DNA of 64,000 bases, from assembly GCF_018860155.1 (NCBI RefSeq), contig NZ_JAHKNI010000007.1, positions 372,001 through 436,000 on the forward strand, written 5' to 3'. Shown here piece after piece: positions 49,520 through 59,113 of the stretch; positions within the stretch are counted from its first letter, which is position 1, and every line of letters starts with the position of its first letter. Origin of the DNA: Nocardia albiluteola. GTDB lineage: Bacteria; Actinomycetota; Actinomycetes; Mycobacteriales; Mycobacteriaceae. The position numbers and the translations under genes are program-made. Under the pieces are notes generated by a model. That model saw only the letters and a list, made by a program, of their open reading frames with translations, had not been told where the DNA came from and did no database searches.

Positions 49520-50380
49520 TTACCTTCGGAGCGTGTCGATTACCGTCTGCGCCGCGTGTGAGGGCGTGCGCTGGGCGTCGTGCGCCACGGTCAATTTCCA
49601 TGGAATCGCCCCGGCCTGCGGATCCAATGCGACGAGCGCCGGATGCCGTCCGGCTACGGACCGGGGGACCAGCACGACGCCGAAATCCTTGGCCGCCAGC
49701 TCGAGCGCGAACTCCTGGTCGGCCACCTCGATGACGGGGCGGCGCAGCGGAAACCACTCCTCGGCGATGCGGCGGATGCCCCAGCCCGGGGGATAGTCGA
49801 TGAACCGCACGCCCGCGACCGCCTCCGGTGTGATCGCCATATTCGCGAGTCGATGCTGCGGCGGTACGCACAGCACGATGGTCTCCTCGCTGATCGGATA
49901 CAGCCGCAGCCCCGCGATCTCATCCTCGGTGCCGGCCAGCAGCGCGATGTCGAGGCTGCCGTCCAGCAGTCCGATGATATTGCCGCGCACGCCCGCCATG
50001 CTCTGGCGCATCTGCACGGTCAGGGCCGGATAGCGCCGGTGCATATCGGCGAGCACGCCGGCCAGGTCCAGGGAGCGGATGTTCATGAGGTTGCCGATCA
50101 CCACCTCGCCGCGGACCTCGCCGCGCGCGGCATCGATCGCATCGACGATCTCGCGTCGCGCCCGCAGCATGGACTTGGCGGGCCCGACCATGGCCCGTCC
50201 GGACTCGGTGAGCTCGAGCGCACGGGGCGTCCGGTCGAACAGCCGCACACCGAGCTCGCGCTCGAGCTTGGCGATGCTCGTCGACACCGCGGACTGCACC
50301 AGGTTCAGCGATCTGGCTGCCGCGGTGAAGGACCCGAGGTCGCGGCAGGCCAGAAAGCATTCGATCTGACGCAGCTCCAT
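49520..50380 (-). CDS. LysR family transcriptional regulator
   Basis: A 286-residue regulator. The winged helix is at residues 1-60 (ELRQIECFLACRDLGSFTAA, LVQSAVSTSIAKLERELG). The effector domain follows (VVIGNLMNIRSLDLAGVL). It is divergent from and separated by about 90 bases from an MFS transporter gene, the usual arrangement for LysR control of an exporter. Confidence 0.9.
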   Translation of the reverse strand: MELRQIECFLACRDLGSFTAAARSLNLVQSAVSTSIAKLERELGVRLFDRTPRALELTESGRAMVGPAKSMLRARREIVDAIDAARGEVRGEVVIGNLMNIRSLDLAGVLADMHRRYPALTVQMRQSMAGVRGNIIGLLDGSLDIALLAGTEDEIAGLRLYPISEETIVLCVPPQHRLANMAITPEAVAGVRFIDYPPGWGIRRIAEEWFPLRRPVIEVADQEFALELAAKDFGVVLVPRSVAGRHPALVALDPQAGAIPWKLTVAHDAQRTPSHAAQTVIDTLRR

Positions 50381-50471
50381 GGCTGTCAGCCTACCTGTGT
50401 ATCTATGTTGTCGATGGGGGTATCGAAATTCATCGCTTCCATTGATTGCCCTAGCGGCCGATCATGGACAA

Positions 50472-51713
50472 GTGACTATTTCGACCGCCCCGGCTCCCGC
50501 CCCCGCCCAGGCCCGGCTGACCCGGATGCTCGTGCTCGTCTTCGCGGTGACGGCCGGTTCGTCCGCGGGATGTCTCTACTACCTGCAGCCGCTGCTGCAT
50601 CAGGTCGGGGGCGACCTTCGGATCTCCACCGCCACCGCGGCGCTACTGGTCAGCGCGGCGCAGGTGGGCTACCTGTCCGGCCTCGCGCTGCTGGTGCCGC
50701 TCGGCGACTTCGTCGAGCGCCGCCGGATGGTGCCCGCGCTGCTGGCGGCCTCGGTCGTGGCGCTGGCGGTCTCCGCGGCGGCGCCGACCTTCCCGATCCT
50801 GCTGATGGCCGTGTTCGCCACCGGCGTCACCGCCTCGGCCGCCCAGGTCGTGGTGCCGTGGGCGTCGGCGCTGGCCGAACCGGCGCGTCGCGGGGAGATC
50901 GTCGGCACCGTGATGAGCGGGCTGCTGCTGGGCATCCTCCTGTCTCGGGTGCTGGCGGGCGCGGTCGCGCAGCTCGGCGGCTGGCGGTCGGTGCTGATCG
51001 CCGCCGCGGCAATTCAGCTGGCGATGTCGGTGAGCGTCTATCTGCTCACGCCGGTCACCGGTCGCGCCGCGTCGGGGGAGCGGTACGGGGAGGTGCTGGT
51101 CTCGATCCTCGCGCTGATCCGGCGCCACCCGATGTTGCGCCACCGCATGGCGCTCGGTTTCATCGGCATGGCGTGCTTCTCCGCGGTCTGGACCGCGCTG
51201 GCATTCCTGCTGTCGGGGGCGCACGGCAGCCCATATCACTACTCCCAGTTCGTGATCGGACTGTTCGGCATCGCGGGGGTGGCGGGTGCGCTGGGTGCGC
51301 CGGTGGTGGGCAGGCTCGCCGATCGCGGACATCTGCGCACGGTGACGACGCTGGTCTGGGTGGTGCTGCTGGCCAGCTGGGGGCTGCTGGCCTGGGGCGG
51401 GCACGAACTCGCGATCCTGATCGTGGCGCTGCTGGTCTTCGACTTCGGAATCCAGGGGATCCAGCTCTCCAACCAGAGCGCGATCTATGCGCTGGATCCG
51501 GCCGCGCGCAGCCGCCTGACCACCGCCTACATGGTGACCTACTTCCTCGGCGGCGTTGCCGGATCGGTCACCGCGGGCTGGGCCTACCAGTCCGGCGGCT
51601 GGGCGAGGGTGTGCGAGATCGGTTTCGCGGCAACGGTTTTCGGTACCATCCTGTGGGCTGCGTTCGCCCGGCACATTCCCGCGCGGGCGACCACCGCCGA
51701 TACCCCGGACTGA
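50472..51713 (+). CDS. MFS transporter (DHA1-like)
   Basis: A 413-residue transporter with about 12 hydrophobic segments. The N-terminal half has LYYLQPLLHQVGGDL, LLVPLGDFVERRRMV (motif A) and GLLLGILLSRVLAGAV. GTG 50472 was chosen as the start of the hydrophilic leader; upstream frame is not transporter-like. Motif content resembles sugar-efflux or chloramphenicol-type exporters. Probably regulated by the divergent LysR gene. Confidence 0.85.
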   Translation: MTISTAPAPAPAQARLTRMLVLVFAVTAGSSAGCLYYLQPLLHQVGGDLRISTATAALLVSAAQVGYLSGLALLVPLGDFVERRRMVPALLAASVVALAVSAAAPTFPILLMAVFATGVTASAAQVVVPWASALAEPARRGEIVGTVMSGLLLGILLSRVLAGAVAQLGGWRSVLIAAAAIQLAMSVSVYLLTPVTGRAASGERYGEVLVSILALIRRHPMLRHRMALGFIGMACFSAVWTALAFLLSGAHGSPYHYSQFVIGLFGIAGVAGALGAPVVGRLADRGHLRTVTTLVWVVLLASWGLLAWGGHELAILIVALLVFDFGIQGIQLSNQSAIYALDPAARSRLTTAYMVTYFLGGVAGSVTAGWAYQSGGWARVCEIGFAATVFGTILWAAFARHIPARATTADTPD

Positions 51714-51857
51714 GTCGGCGGCTGCCGTCCGCGGCATGCGTCTCGGCCGCCATCCCTCCGACGTCAGGGATCTGAGTGCGACAGCGCGGGAATCGTGGAT
51801 AGGCGCGATACCCGGCGGCGGGCGCGTGGCCCCGGCGCGGAGTCGGTCGGGGCCAGG

Positions 51858-52328
51858 CTACGGACGGGGCCACGGGCGGCCGTGGTAGCGCTCGATGTCC
51901 GTGTTGAACCGCTCGAGGTAGCCGACCAAGGCGCTCAGCTCTTCGGGGGACCACTCGGCCAGGATGGCGTCCAGGTGTCGAACGGACTCCGACCGGTCGG
52001 CCTCCAGTTGCCGGGCGCCCTCCGCGCTGACCTGGAACTTGCGGGCCATGCCGCCCTCGGGATCGGGGATGCGGTCCACCAGCCCGGCGCGCCGCATGGC
52101 CGCGGTCTGCCGGTTCACCGTCGAGGTGTCCAGGCCCAGGGCCTCGCTCAGCTGTCCGATGGACATTGCGCCCTCGACGCGCAGCCGGGACAGCAATGTG
52201 TACGCGCTGCGATCGAGACGGGCGGCGCTGCGCTGTGTGGTCAGGCTGTATCGCCCGAGCAGCATCGTCTCGAACTCGAGCTGGCCGGTGAGGCTTTCGG
52301 CGGGTTCGTCCGGCGGCCGCGGTGTCAC
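51858..52328 (-). CDS. MarR family transcriptional regulator
   Basis: A 156-residue MarR protein; the GTG start overlaps the methyltransferase stop (GTGA). The winged helix is SIGQLSEALGLDTSTVNRQT, AAMRRAGLVDR, then DPEGGMARKFQVS as the wing. The coupling implies it is co-expressed with the methyltransferase. Confidence 0.85.
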   Translation of the reverse strand: MTPRPPDEPAESLTGQLEFETMLLGRYSLTTQRSAARLDRSAYTLLSRLRVEGAMSIGQLSEALGLDTSTVNRQTAAMRRAGLVDRIPDPEGGMARKFQVSAEGARQLEADRSESVRHLDAILAEWSPEELSALVGYLERFNTDIERYHGRPWPRP

Positions 52329-53152
52329 ACCGTGCTCGCGTGGATCAGGCCCGGTCCGTCGGCGGGGCCCGGGTCGGGGCGCCCGGAATAGTTCGAGATG
52401 GCCTGGGCCGCGAACAGCACCTCGACCCGCGTGAAGCCCAGCGCGTGCAACTGCGCCCGGTATTCCTCGGCGGTGCGGGCGGTCAGCCAGGGTTCGCCGA
52501 CCGCGGCGACACGTTCGGCCCGTTCCCGCTGCGCCGCTGCGTCCACCACCGCCGGAGCCAGAAAGTCGAACACCACCTCCCCGCCGCCGCCCTGTCCGGC
52601 GATATAGCTCAGGGTGCTCTCGATCGCCGCCGCGGTCAGGTACATCACCACCCCTAGCCACAGGAACAGTGCGGGACGCGCGCGATCGAATCCGGCCGCG
52701 GCCAGGCCGTCGGCGAGGGATTCCCGCTCGAAATCGACCGGAGCGTAGCTGAGCGTGCCGGGGATCGCGATGCTCGCCTCGGCCAGCCGGGTGCGTTTCC
52801 ACGCTTGGGTGTCGGGGTGGTCGACCTCGAAGAAGTGCACGTCGGGGTGGGGATTGCGGTAGGCCGAGGTGTCCAGGCCCGCGCCGAGCACGACCACCTG
52901 CCGGGTTCCGACGGCGACCGCGGCCGCCACGGTATCGTCGGCGAAGCGGCTGCGGGCGGCGATGAGCAGCCGCCGCGTGCGGATCCGATCCGGATCCAGG
53001 GCGGTGTCGAAGATCTCGGGCCGGCCGGTGGGCGGGCCGACGATCTTCGCCGCCAGGGGATCGGTGAATATCCGTGGCTCGTCGAGGGTTTGGTGATCGG
53101 CCCGAGCCCAGGCCACCGCGATCGCTGTCTTGCTCGGTTCGCCGGTCTGCAT
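52325..53152 (-). CDS. SAM-dependent methyltransferase (PPM1/Tcmp family)
   Basis: A 275-residue class I methyltransferase of the leucine carboxyl methyltransferase-like family abundant in mycobacteria and Nocardia. Signatures: TAIAVAWARADHQTLDEPRI, VVVLGAGLDTSAYR (SAM loop), FFEVDHPDTQAWKR and LFLWLGVVMYLTAAAI. The substrate is unknown; members methylate carboxyl or hydroxyl groups of lipids. Translationally coupled to the MarR gene downstream. Confidence 0.9.
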   Translation of the reverse strand: MQTGEPSKTAIAVAWARADHQTLDEPRIFTDPLAAKIVGPPTGRPEIFDTALDPDRIRTRRLLIAARSRFADDTVAAAVAVGTRQVVVLGAGLDTSAYRNPHPDVHFFEVDHPDTQAWKRTRLAEASIAIPGTLSYAPVDFERESLADGLAAAGFDRARPALFLWLGVVMYLTAAAIESTLSYIAGQGGGGEVVFDFLAPAVVDAAAQRERAERVAAVGEPWLTARTAEEYRAQLHALGFTRVEVLFAAQAISNYSGRPDPGPADGPGLIHASTV

Positions 53153-53272
53153 GGCGTCACATTACCGCCGGGCGCACGCCACATCCGTGCGCGATCGGTC
53201 ACAAACGGCCTCGGGTTCGTTCCCGGCCGTGGGTCGACGCGCTGCAGCTGCCGCCGGGGAAGTAGTCGGGTG

Positions 53273-54367
53273 TTAGATCCCGGCGGAGGTCGCCACCCGG
53301 TCGGCCGTATCCACCACCGCGGCAATCTGTTCCGCCGTCGGCGTGCCCGCGGCGGCCCGGTTGCGCGGATCGTCCTGTGCCCTGCGCATGACGCCCTCGG
53401 CGATGATCGCGACCTTCCACAGTCCCAGCGCGTGCCAGAATCCCAGTGCCGCGGTGTCTCTGCCGGTCGCGGCGAGATATTCCGCGGCGATCTCGGCGCG
53501 CGAGGGGAAGCCGGGCAGGGTGCACATGGCGAAATTGCCCACCCCGGATTCGCCGGGTTCGGGCCAGTACGCCAGCAGGCTGCCGATATCGGCGAGCGGA
53601 TCGCCCAGCGTGCACAGCTCCCAGTCCAGCACGGCGTCGATCGCGCCGGACTTCGGATCGGTGATCACGTTGCGGATGTGGAAATCGCCGTGTACCAGCG
53701 CGATCTCGTGCTGCTCCGGGATCGCGTCGCGCAGCCGCTGGGTGAGGCGATCCAATTGCGGCAGCTCGCGGGTGCGCGACTGTTCCCACTGTCGTGACCA
53801 GCGCGCGAGCTGACGCCCCGCATACGGTTTGTGGCTGGCCAGATCCGTCAGGCCGGTCGCGTCGAGATCTACCGCGTGGATGCGGGCCAGCGTGCGCGGC
53901 AATGCCGTTCCGATCGCGTGGCGATGCTCGGGCATCAGCGATTCGGCGATGGCGACGCTGTCGACGACCAGGCCGCCGACGAATTCCATGAGTACCACCG
54001 GGGTTTCGCCGTCGCGGAACACCCCGTGCACGCGGGGGACCGGAACCTCGGTCGCCTCCAGCGCGGACAGGATCCGCGCCTCGCGCGCCACGTCGTGCGC
54101 CGAGGCGAGCAGCCGGCCGAGCGGCGGACGGCGTAACACCCAGCGACGGCCGTCGGCATCGCCGAGCTCGAAGGTCAGATTTGATTGGCCGAGCCCAACC
54201 CTGGTGGCGCGCAACGGAAGCCGGTGCTCGAGGCCCGCGTCGGCGAGCCAGCCGCCGATCGCGGCCTCGTCCAGATCGAAGCCGCCCTTGCCGTCGGGCC
54301 GGATGACCGAACCCGAATCCTGTTGTAGCTGTTCCGATCCCGCGTGCGGCGGGGTGTCGTCCGTCAT
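53273..54367 (-). CDS. Phosphotransferase (APH/ACAD10-like) family protein
   Basis: A 364-residue kinase-fold protein. The catalytic loop is LVHGDFHIRNV (Brenner motif HGDxHxxN) and the metal motif LDWELCTLGDP. In actinobacteria and in human ACAD10 such kinases act on hydroxyacyl groups next to an acyl-CoA dehydrogenase; here its ATG overlaps the stop of the acyl-CoA dehydrogenase gene (ATGA), so the two are one unit. It probably phosphorylates a 4-hydroxy-acyl-CoA for further degradation. Confidence 0.85.
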   Translation of the reverse strand: MTDDTPPHAGSEQLQQDSGSVIRPDGKGGFDLDEAAIGGWLADAGLEHRLPLRATRVGLGQSNLTFELGDADGRRWVLRRPPLGRLLASAHDVAREARILSALEATEVPVPRVHGVFRDGETPVVLMEFVGGLVVDSVAIAESLMPEHRHAIGTALPRTLARIHAVDLDATGLTDLASHKPYAGRQLARWSRQWEQSRTRELPQLDRLTQRLRDAIPEQHEIALVHGDFHIRNVITDPKSGAIDAVLDWELCTLGDPLADIGSLLAYWPEPGESGVGNFAMCTLPGFPSRAEIAAEYLAATGRDTAALGFWHALGLWKVAIIAEGVMRRAQDDPRNRAAAGTPTAEQIAAVVDTADRVATSAGI

Positions 54368-55593
54368 GCGCCGGCGACCCCGCGCTGCCGATACCGGCCC
54401 AGCTCGGCCCGCGCGATGCTGCGCTTGTGCACCTCGTCCGGGCCGTCGGCCAGGCGCAGGGTGCGCAGATGCGCCCAGAAGCTCGCCAGCGGGAAATCCT
54501 CGGTGACACCGGCGGCGCCGTACACCTGGATCGCCCGATCGACGATCTTCAGCGCCATATTCGGGGCCGCGACCTTGATCGCGGCGATCTCCACCCGCGC
54601 CTGCTTGTTGCCGACGGTGTCCATCATCCACGCCGCCTTGAGGGTCAGCAGGCGGGTCTGCTCGATCTCGATGCGGGCCTCGGCGATCCAGTCCTGGATG
54701 TTGGCGCGGTCGCTGAGCTTGGCGCCGAAGGTGGTTCGCGATTCGGCACGGCGGCACAGCAATTCCAGGGCCCGCTCGGCCATGCCGATGGCGCGCATGC
54801 AGTGGTGGATGCGGCCGGGCCCCAGGCGGGCCTGGCTGATCGCGAAACCCTCACCCTCGCCGGCGAGTACGTCGTGCAGCGGCACCCGGACGTTGTCGAA
54901 GGTGATCTCGGCGTGCCCCTCGCGATCGTTGTATCCGAACACGGGCAGGTTGCGCACCACCGTGACGCCGGGCGCGTCGATCGGAACCACCATCATCGAC
55001 TGCTGGCGGTGCGGCGCCGCGGCGGGATCGGTCTTGCCCATCACGATGAGCACCCGGCAGTTCTGGTGCATGGCGTTGGAGGCGAACCACTTCCGCCCGT
55101 TCAGCACGTATTCGTCGCCGTCACGCCGCATGCTCATCTCGATATTGGTGGCATCCGAACTCGCGACGGCTGGTTCGGTCATCGCGAACGCCGAGCGGAT
55201 GGTTCCGGCCAGCAGCGGCTCCAGCCAGCGCTGCTTGTGCTCCTCGGTGCCGAACAGTGTCAGCACCTCCATGTTCCCGGTGTCCGGGGCCGCGCAGTTG
55301 CACGCCTCCGGGGCCAGCGCCGGGCTGCGGCCCATGATCTCGGCCAGCGGCGCGTACTCCAGATTGGTCAGGCCCGGACCCCATTCCGGATGCGGATGGA
55401 ACAGATTCCACAGCCCACGCTCGCGCGCTTGGGCCTTGAGGTCCTCGAGGATCTGCGGATGGTGGTGCGGGTCGCCCGCCGCGCGCATCTGCTCGGCATA
55501 GACGGACTCGGCCGGGTAGACGCACTCGTCCATGAAGGCCGTGAGGGTCTTGACATATCCCTGTGCGCGGTCCGAACCGGTGAACAGGTCCAT
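54364..55593 (-). CDS. Acyl-CoA dehydrogenase
   Basis: A 409-residue flavoprotein of the longer (ACAD10/11-like) class. Visible motifs: MTEPAVASSDATNIEMSM (substrate/flavin loop), RRDGDEYVLNGRKWFASNAM, and the C-terminal region YGAAGVTEDFPLASFWAHL with RTLRLADGPDEVH. It catalyses alpha-beta dehydrogenation of an acyl-CoA. It is coupled to the phosphotransferase gene, as in the hydroxyacyl-CoA degradation pathway. Confidence 0.9.
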   Translation of the reverse strand: MDLFTGSDRAQGYVKTLTAFMDECVYPAESVYAEQMRAAGDPHHHPQILEDLKAQARERGLWNLFHPHPEWGPGLTNLEYAPLAEIMGRSPALAPEACNCAAPDTGNMEVLTLFGTEEHKQRWLEPLLAGTIRSAFAMTEPAVASSDATNIEMSMRRDGDEYVLNGRKWFASNAMHQNCRVLIVMGKTDPAAAPHRQQSMMVVPIDAPGVTVVRNLPVFGYNDREGHAEITFDNVRVPLHDVLAGEGEGFAISQARLGPGRIHHCMRAIGMAERALELLCRRAESRTTFGAKLSDRANIQDWIAEARIEIEQTRLLTLKAAWMMDTVGNKQARVEIAAIKVAAPNMALKIVDRAIQVYGAAGVTEDFPLASFWAHLRTLRLADGPDEVHKRSIARAELGRYRQRGVAGA

Positions 55594-55699
55594 CGGGCTT
55601 TCCTTCCTACGGGCCGCACCGTCGCGACCGGATCGGGTGGTGACATCGGCCGTACACCGAATCTAATCTCGAGAAACGAATCCCACGTCGAGTTGCGGG

Positions 55700-56638
55700 T
55701 CAGGCGCCGTGGACGTCGCGGGCGAAGTCGATCAGCGCGGTGTTGACCTCCGCGGCGCGCTCCTGCTGAATCCAGTGGCCCGCGCCGTCGAGCAGCAGGG
55801 TGCCGCGCAGGTCGGTGAGCACCGCCGCGAGCTTCGACGGCGGGGAGAACCGCAGCACCGCGTCGTCCGCGCCGGCGATGAAGAGCGCGGGGCAGGTAAT
55901 CTTCGCGTCGGCCAGCTGCGCGGACAGCTCCCAGTCGCGGTCCAGATTGCGATAGTAGTTGAGCCCGCCGGTGAAGCCTGTTTCGCTGAATACTGCTGTG
56001 TAGTAATCCAATTCGGCCTGGCTCAGCCATGGCGGCAGCGGCCGGTCGGCGCCGTCGCCCGTGGTCAGGTCGGCGACGGTGAGGACATCGTCGTGCAGCA
56101 GGGATCGCCGGACGTCGGCGGCCATCGCCGCGTCGGGGATGTCCCGCTGCTGGAACCAGTTCATGTAGAAGTCCTCGCCCAGCCGGGCGCGCAGGATCGA
56201 TAGGGGCGGGGCCTGCGGGCGCGGTGCGATCGGGACGCTCAGGCCCGCGACCGCACGTACCCGGCCGGGGTGGCGCAGCGCGGTCTGCCAGACCACCGAG
56301 GCGCCCCAGTCGTGGCCGACGAAGAGGGCATCCTCGAGCTCCAGCGCATCGAGCAGCCCGACCATGTCCCCGCAGAGTGCCGCCATCGCGTACGCCTCGA
56401 CCTCCGGGGGCCGCGAGCTGCCGCCGTAGCCGCGCATATCCGGTGTCAGCGTGCGGAATCCGGCCGCCGCGAGCGCGAAGACCTGGTGTCGCCAGGAGAA
56501 TCCGAGCTCGGGAAAGCCGTGGCAGAACACCACCGGCGGCCCCTGGCCGTGGTCCACCATGCGGAGTTCGACGCCGTTCGTCGCGATCGTGCGGGTGCCC
56601 AGTCCGAGCCAGTCCTGGACCATCGTATTCGCCTGCAT
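55700..56638 (-). CDS. Epoxide hydrolase-like alpha/beta hydrolase
   Basis: A 312-residue hydrolase. Oxyanion motif HGFPE, nucleophile in GHDWGAS (Asp in the epoxide hydrolase position), GYGGSS and a C-terminal His in GAGHWIQQE. These fit soluble epoxide hydrolases. Its start at 56638 or MVQDW five codons later is preceded by a palindromic site (56700-56719). It is 106 bases upstream of the acyl-CoA dehydrogenase on the same strand, probably one lipid-degradation operon. Confidence 0.85.
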   Translation of the reverse strand: MQANTMVQDWLGLGTRTIATNGVELRMVDHGQGPPVVFCHGFPELGFSWRHQVFALAAAGFRTLTPDMRGYGGSSRPPEVEAYAMAALCGDMVGLLDALELEDALFVGHDWGASVVWQTALRHPGRVRAVAGLSVPIAPRPQAPPLSILRARLGEDFYMNWFQQRDIPDAAMAADVRRSLLHDDVLTVADLTTGDGADRPLPPWLSQAELDYYTAVFSETGFTGGLNYYRNLDRDWELSAQLADAKITCPALFIAGADDAVLRFSPPSKLAAVLTDLRGTLLLDGAGHWIQQERAAEVNTALIDFARDVHGA

Positions 56639-56699
56639 CCTCGCCCCATTCGTCCCGCGAGGGCGGTGTACCGATCGCGGTGCCCGCCACGGTATTCAA

Positions 56700-56719
56700 A
56701 CTTGACGTCGAATTCAAGT
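56700..56719. promoter_or_regulatory. Palindrome upstream of epoxide hydrolase gene
   Basis: ACTTGA (56700-56705) and TCAAGT (56714-56719) are inverted repeats around an 8-base centre, about 60 bases before the epoxide hydrolase start. It may be the operator of the lipid-degradation genes. Confidence 0.4.
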
Positions 56720-56735
56720 ATGGCGTGTAAAGCGC

Positions 56736-58067
56736 TCAGAACCACGGGCGGCGGGTGCCGGGGAGATCGGCGTCGCCGCGTTCGCCGGGTACCACGCCCA
56801 GCACCTGGTGCAGTCCGAGCTCGCCGTCCTGGAAGCCGACCGCGGAGGCGGCCATGTAGAGCCGCCAGACCCGGGCGCGCCCCGCACCGGCCAGGGACAC
56901 CGCGCGATCCCAGTTCTCCTCGAGGTTCGCCACCCACCGGCGCAGTGTCAGCGCATAGTGCTCACGCAGCGATTCGACATCGCGCACCTCGAAACCGGCG
57001 CGTTCCATCGCGAGCACGACCCGTCCGACGTCGATCAGCTCCCCGTCCGGGAAGACATAACGCCCGACGAAGGACCGCCCGCCTATCACCGAGCCTCCTG
57101 CCGCCGAGATCGCATGGTTGAGCAGGCGGCCCCGCGGGTCCAGCAGGGCGCGCAGGGTGTCGAAGTACTCCGCGGTGCGCTTCGTACCGACATGTTCGAA
57201 CATGCCGATCGAGGAGATCGCGTCGAATCGCTCGCCGCGCAGCTCGCGGTAGTCGGACAGGCGGATCTCCACGCTGTCGGACAGGCCCGCCTCGGCGACC
57301 CGCTTGCGGGCGAGCTCGGCCTGGGCCCTGCTGATCGTGACGCCCACGACCCGCGCGCCGTACACCGAGGCCGCGTGCATCGCCATGGAACCCCAGCCGC
57401 AGCCGACGTCGAGCAGGCGCATGCCGGACCGCTCACCCAGGCCCAGCTTGCGGCAGATCAGATCGTGTTTCGCCGCCTGGGCGCCGGTCAGGTCGACCGC
57501 GGGGTTCGCGCCGTGGCGATCGAGGTCCCCGGGTGCGGCGAACCGCCCGCAGGAGTAGGTCATGCTCGGGCCCAGCACGAGGCGATAGAAGTCGTTGCCG
57601 ACGTCGTAGTGATGGCTGATCGCCGCGGCATCGCGACCCCTGGTGTGCAGGCGGCCGCGCCGGGGCCGGGCCTCCTCGGGCGGTACCGGCGGCCGCCGCC
57701 CCAGCGCGCCGAGCTCCCGGGCGGCACCGACGGCGTCACGCGTGGTTGCCAGGGCTCGCCGGACGGAGGCGGGGGTGATGTCCGTACTGCGCGGCGCGGT
57801 AGACCGCAGGGCGCGAACGGTTTCGAAGATGTCGCCGTCGAGATCCACACTGCCCGAGACATATGCGCGCCCGAACCCGAGTTCGCCTGGGGCCCAGACC
57901 AGATGGCGCAGCGCATCCCTGGACAGCACCCGCAGCGTGCCGGGGAAATCACCCTCGGGTCGTATTGTGCTGCCGTCCCAGAACTCGAAGCCGATCGCGG
58001 GCGCGGGCCCCAGCATGGCCCGGATCAGTGGGTGACATGCTTCGGCGACCGTTGCGTGTTGTCCCAT
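56736..58067 (-). CDS. Cyclopropane-fatty-acyl-phospholipid synthase family methyltransferase
   Basis: A 443-residue methyltransferase starting at MGQHATVA (58067). After an N-terminal lipid-binding half, SHHYDVGNDFYRLVLGPSMT and SCGRF precede the SAM loop LLDVGCGWGSMAMHAA, then GVTISRAQAELARKRV and SSIGMFEHVG. These are the hallmarks of CFA/CmaA-type enzymes that modify unsaturated fatty acids or mycolic acids in membrane lipids. The N-terminal half is longer than in CmaA, as in CFA synthases of the UfaA type. Confidence 0.9.
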   Translation of the reverse strand: MGQHATVAEACHPLIRAMLGPAPAIGFEFWDGSTIRPEGDFPGTLRVLSRDALRHLVWAPGELGFGRAYVSGSVDLDGDIFETVRALRSTAPRSTDITPASVRRALATTRDAVGAARELGALGRRPPVPPEEARPRRGRLHTRGRDAAAISHHYDVGNDFYRLVLGPSMTYSCGRFAAPGDLDRHGANPAVDLTGAQAAKHDLICRKLGLGERSGMRLLDVGCGWGSMAMHAASVYGARVVGVTISRAQAELARKRVAEAGLSDSVEIRLSDYRELRGERFDAISSIGMFEHVGTKRTAEYFDTLRALLDPRGRLLNHAISAAGGSVIGGRSFVGRYVFPDGELIDVGRVVLAMERAGFEVRDVESLREHYALTLRRWVANLEENWDRAVSLAGAGRARVWRLYMAASAVGFQDGELGLHQVLGVVPGERGDADLPGTRRPWF

Positions 58068-58326
58068 GTTTCCCACTATGCCCGCGATTTTCGCGCGGGG
58101 CCCGGCGGCGGGCCGGGGGCCGGGTATTAACGAAAGCTCGTCGCGATATTCGGCAGTGGTCGGCGGATCCGAGCGCCATGGTGCACTCCCGTGCGGCCGT
58201 CGTCCGGATGCACTGTCGGCGCCCGGCGGAGTGGATGTCGAGAGCCGCTTCGACTTCGTCATTCGGCGGTCGTCGGCGGATCGGGGGAGCTGTGGCGGGC
58301 TTTCGGCGCGGCTGCGGCCCGGTGCG

Positions 58327-58860
58327 CTATCGGCGTCCGTCGGGTGCGCTCGCCCGGCGCTCGGTGGAGTTTGCGGCGATGGCCGCTTCGACTTCGTCGA
58401 CGGCGGTGCGAATGGTTGCGCCGTACGCGTCGTTCCCGAGGGCGTCGAAGTACTCCCGGGCGGCGGCGAGGTGGTGCTGCGCGGCGTCGAACGAGCCGAG
58501 CCGGCGCAGATTGTCCGCGATATTCAGGTGCAGGGACGGGTAGAACCCGCGAACGTGGAGCCCGGCGTGATGCCGCTGGGCGCGGTCGTCGGTGAGGGAG
58601 TCCGCTGCGTCCAGTGCGCGGGTGTCCCACATCAGTGCCTGCGCCGCGTCGTCGTGCAGGTCGGCCAGGTAGTGCGCGAGCGTGCAGCGATGCAGCGGAT
58701 CGCCCTGCGGCCCAAGCGAATCCCAGATCCGCCGCAGGGCGTCGCGAGCGGAGTCGGGATCTCCGGCGCGCCCCGCCGTCACGGCTCGGGTGAGCGCGGC
58801 CATCGTATCGTCGGCACTCGACGTGGGACCGCCGGGCGCCGATTGTGCAGCGGTGTACAT
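58327..58860 (-). CDS. TPR-like helical protein
   Basis: A 177-residue protein with AAGGAG eight bases before ATG 58860. Helical hairpins such as DDTMAALTRAVTAGRAGDPD, HYLADLHDDAAQALMWDT and NIADNLRRLGSFDAAQHHLA resemble tetratricopeptide repeats, found in actinobacterial stand-alone TPR proteins. It probably binds a protein partner; none is evident from the neighbours. Confidence 0.75.
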   Translation of the reverse strand: MYTAAQSAPGGPTSSADDTMAALTRAVTAGRAGDPDSARDALRRIWDSLGPQGDPLHRCTLAHYLADLHDDAAQALMWDTRALDAADSLTDDRAQRHHAGLHVRGFYPSLHLNIADNLRRLGSFDAAQHHLAAAREYFDALGNDAYGATIRTAVDEVEAAIAANSTERRASAPDGRR

Positions 58861-59113
58861 CTCTGATTCTCCTTGCTGGAGCAGGTGTTCGGGGGCGAGC
58901 AGTACGGTTGGGAGCGGGCGCCGGGCGTGCCGGGGAGCTGGGCGCAAGGCGCAGGCGGCGTCGGCGAGCCAACGCTGGTGAGGACCGAGAGTGCCATGCT
59001 GGGCCGGCTTCAGTGTGGTGCGCGCGTCGGGTCGTGCCTCGCGCTGAGCGGGTTGGCGCGGCCGAGCGCTGTGGCGTCTCGATAATTGCGGTCCGGCCGA
59101 TCGGGTCTCGACC

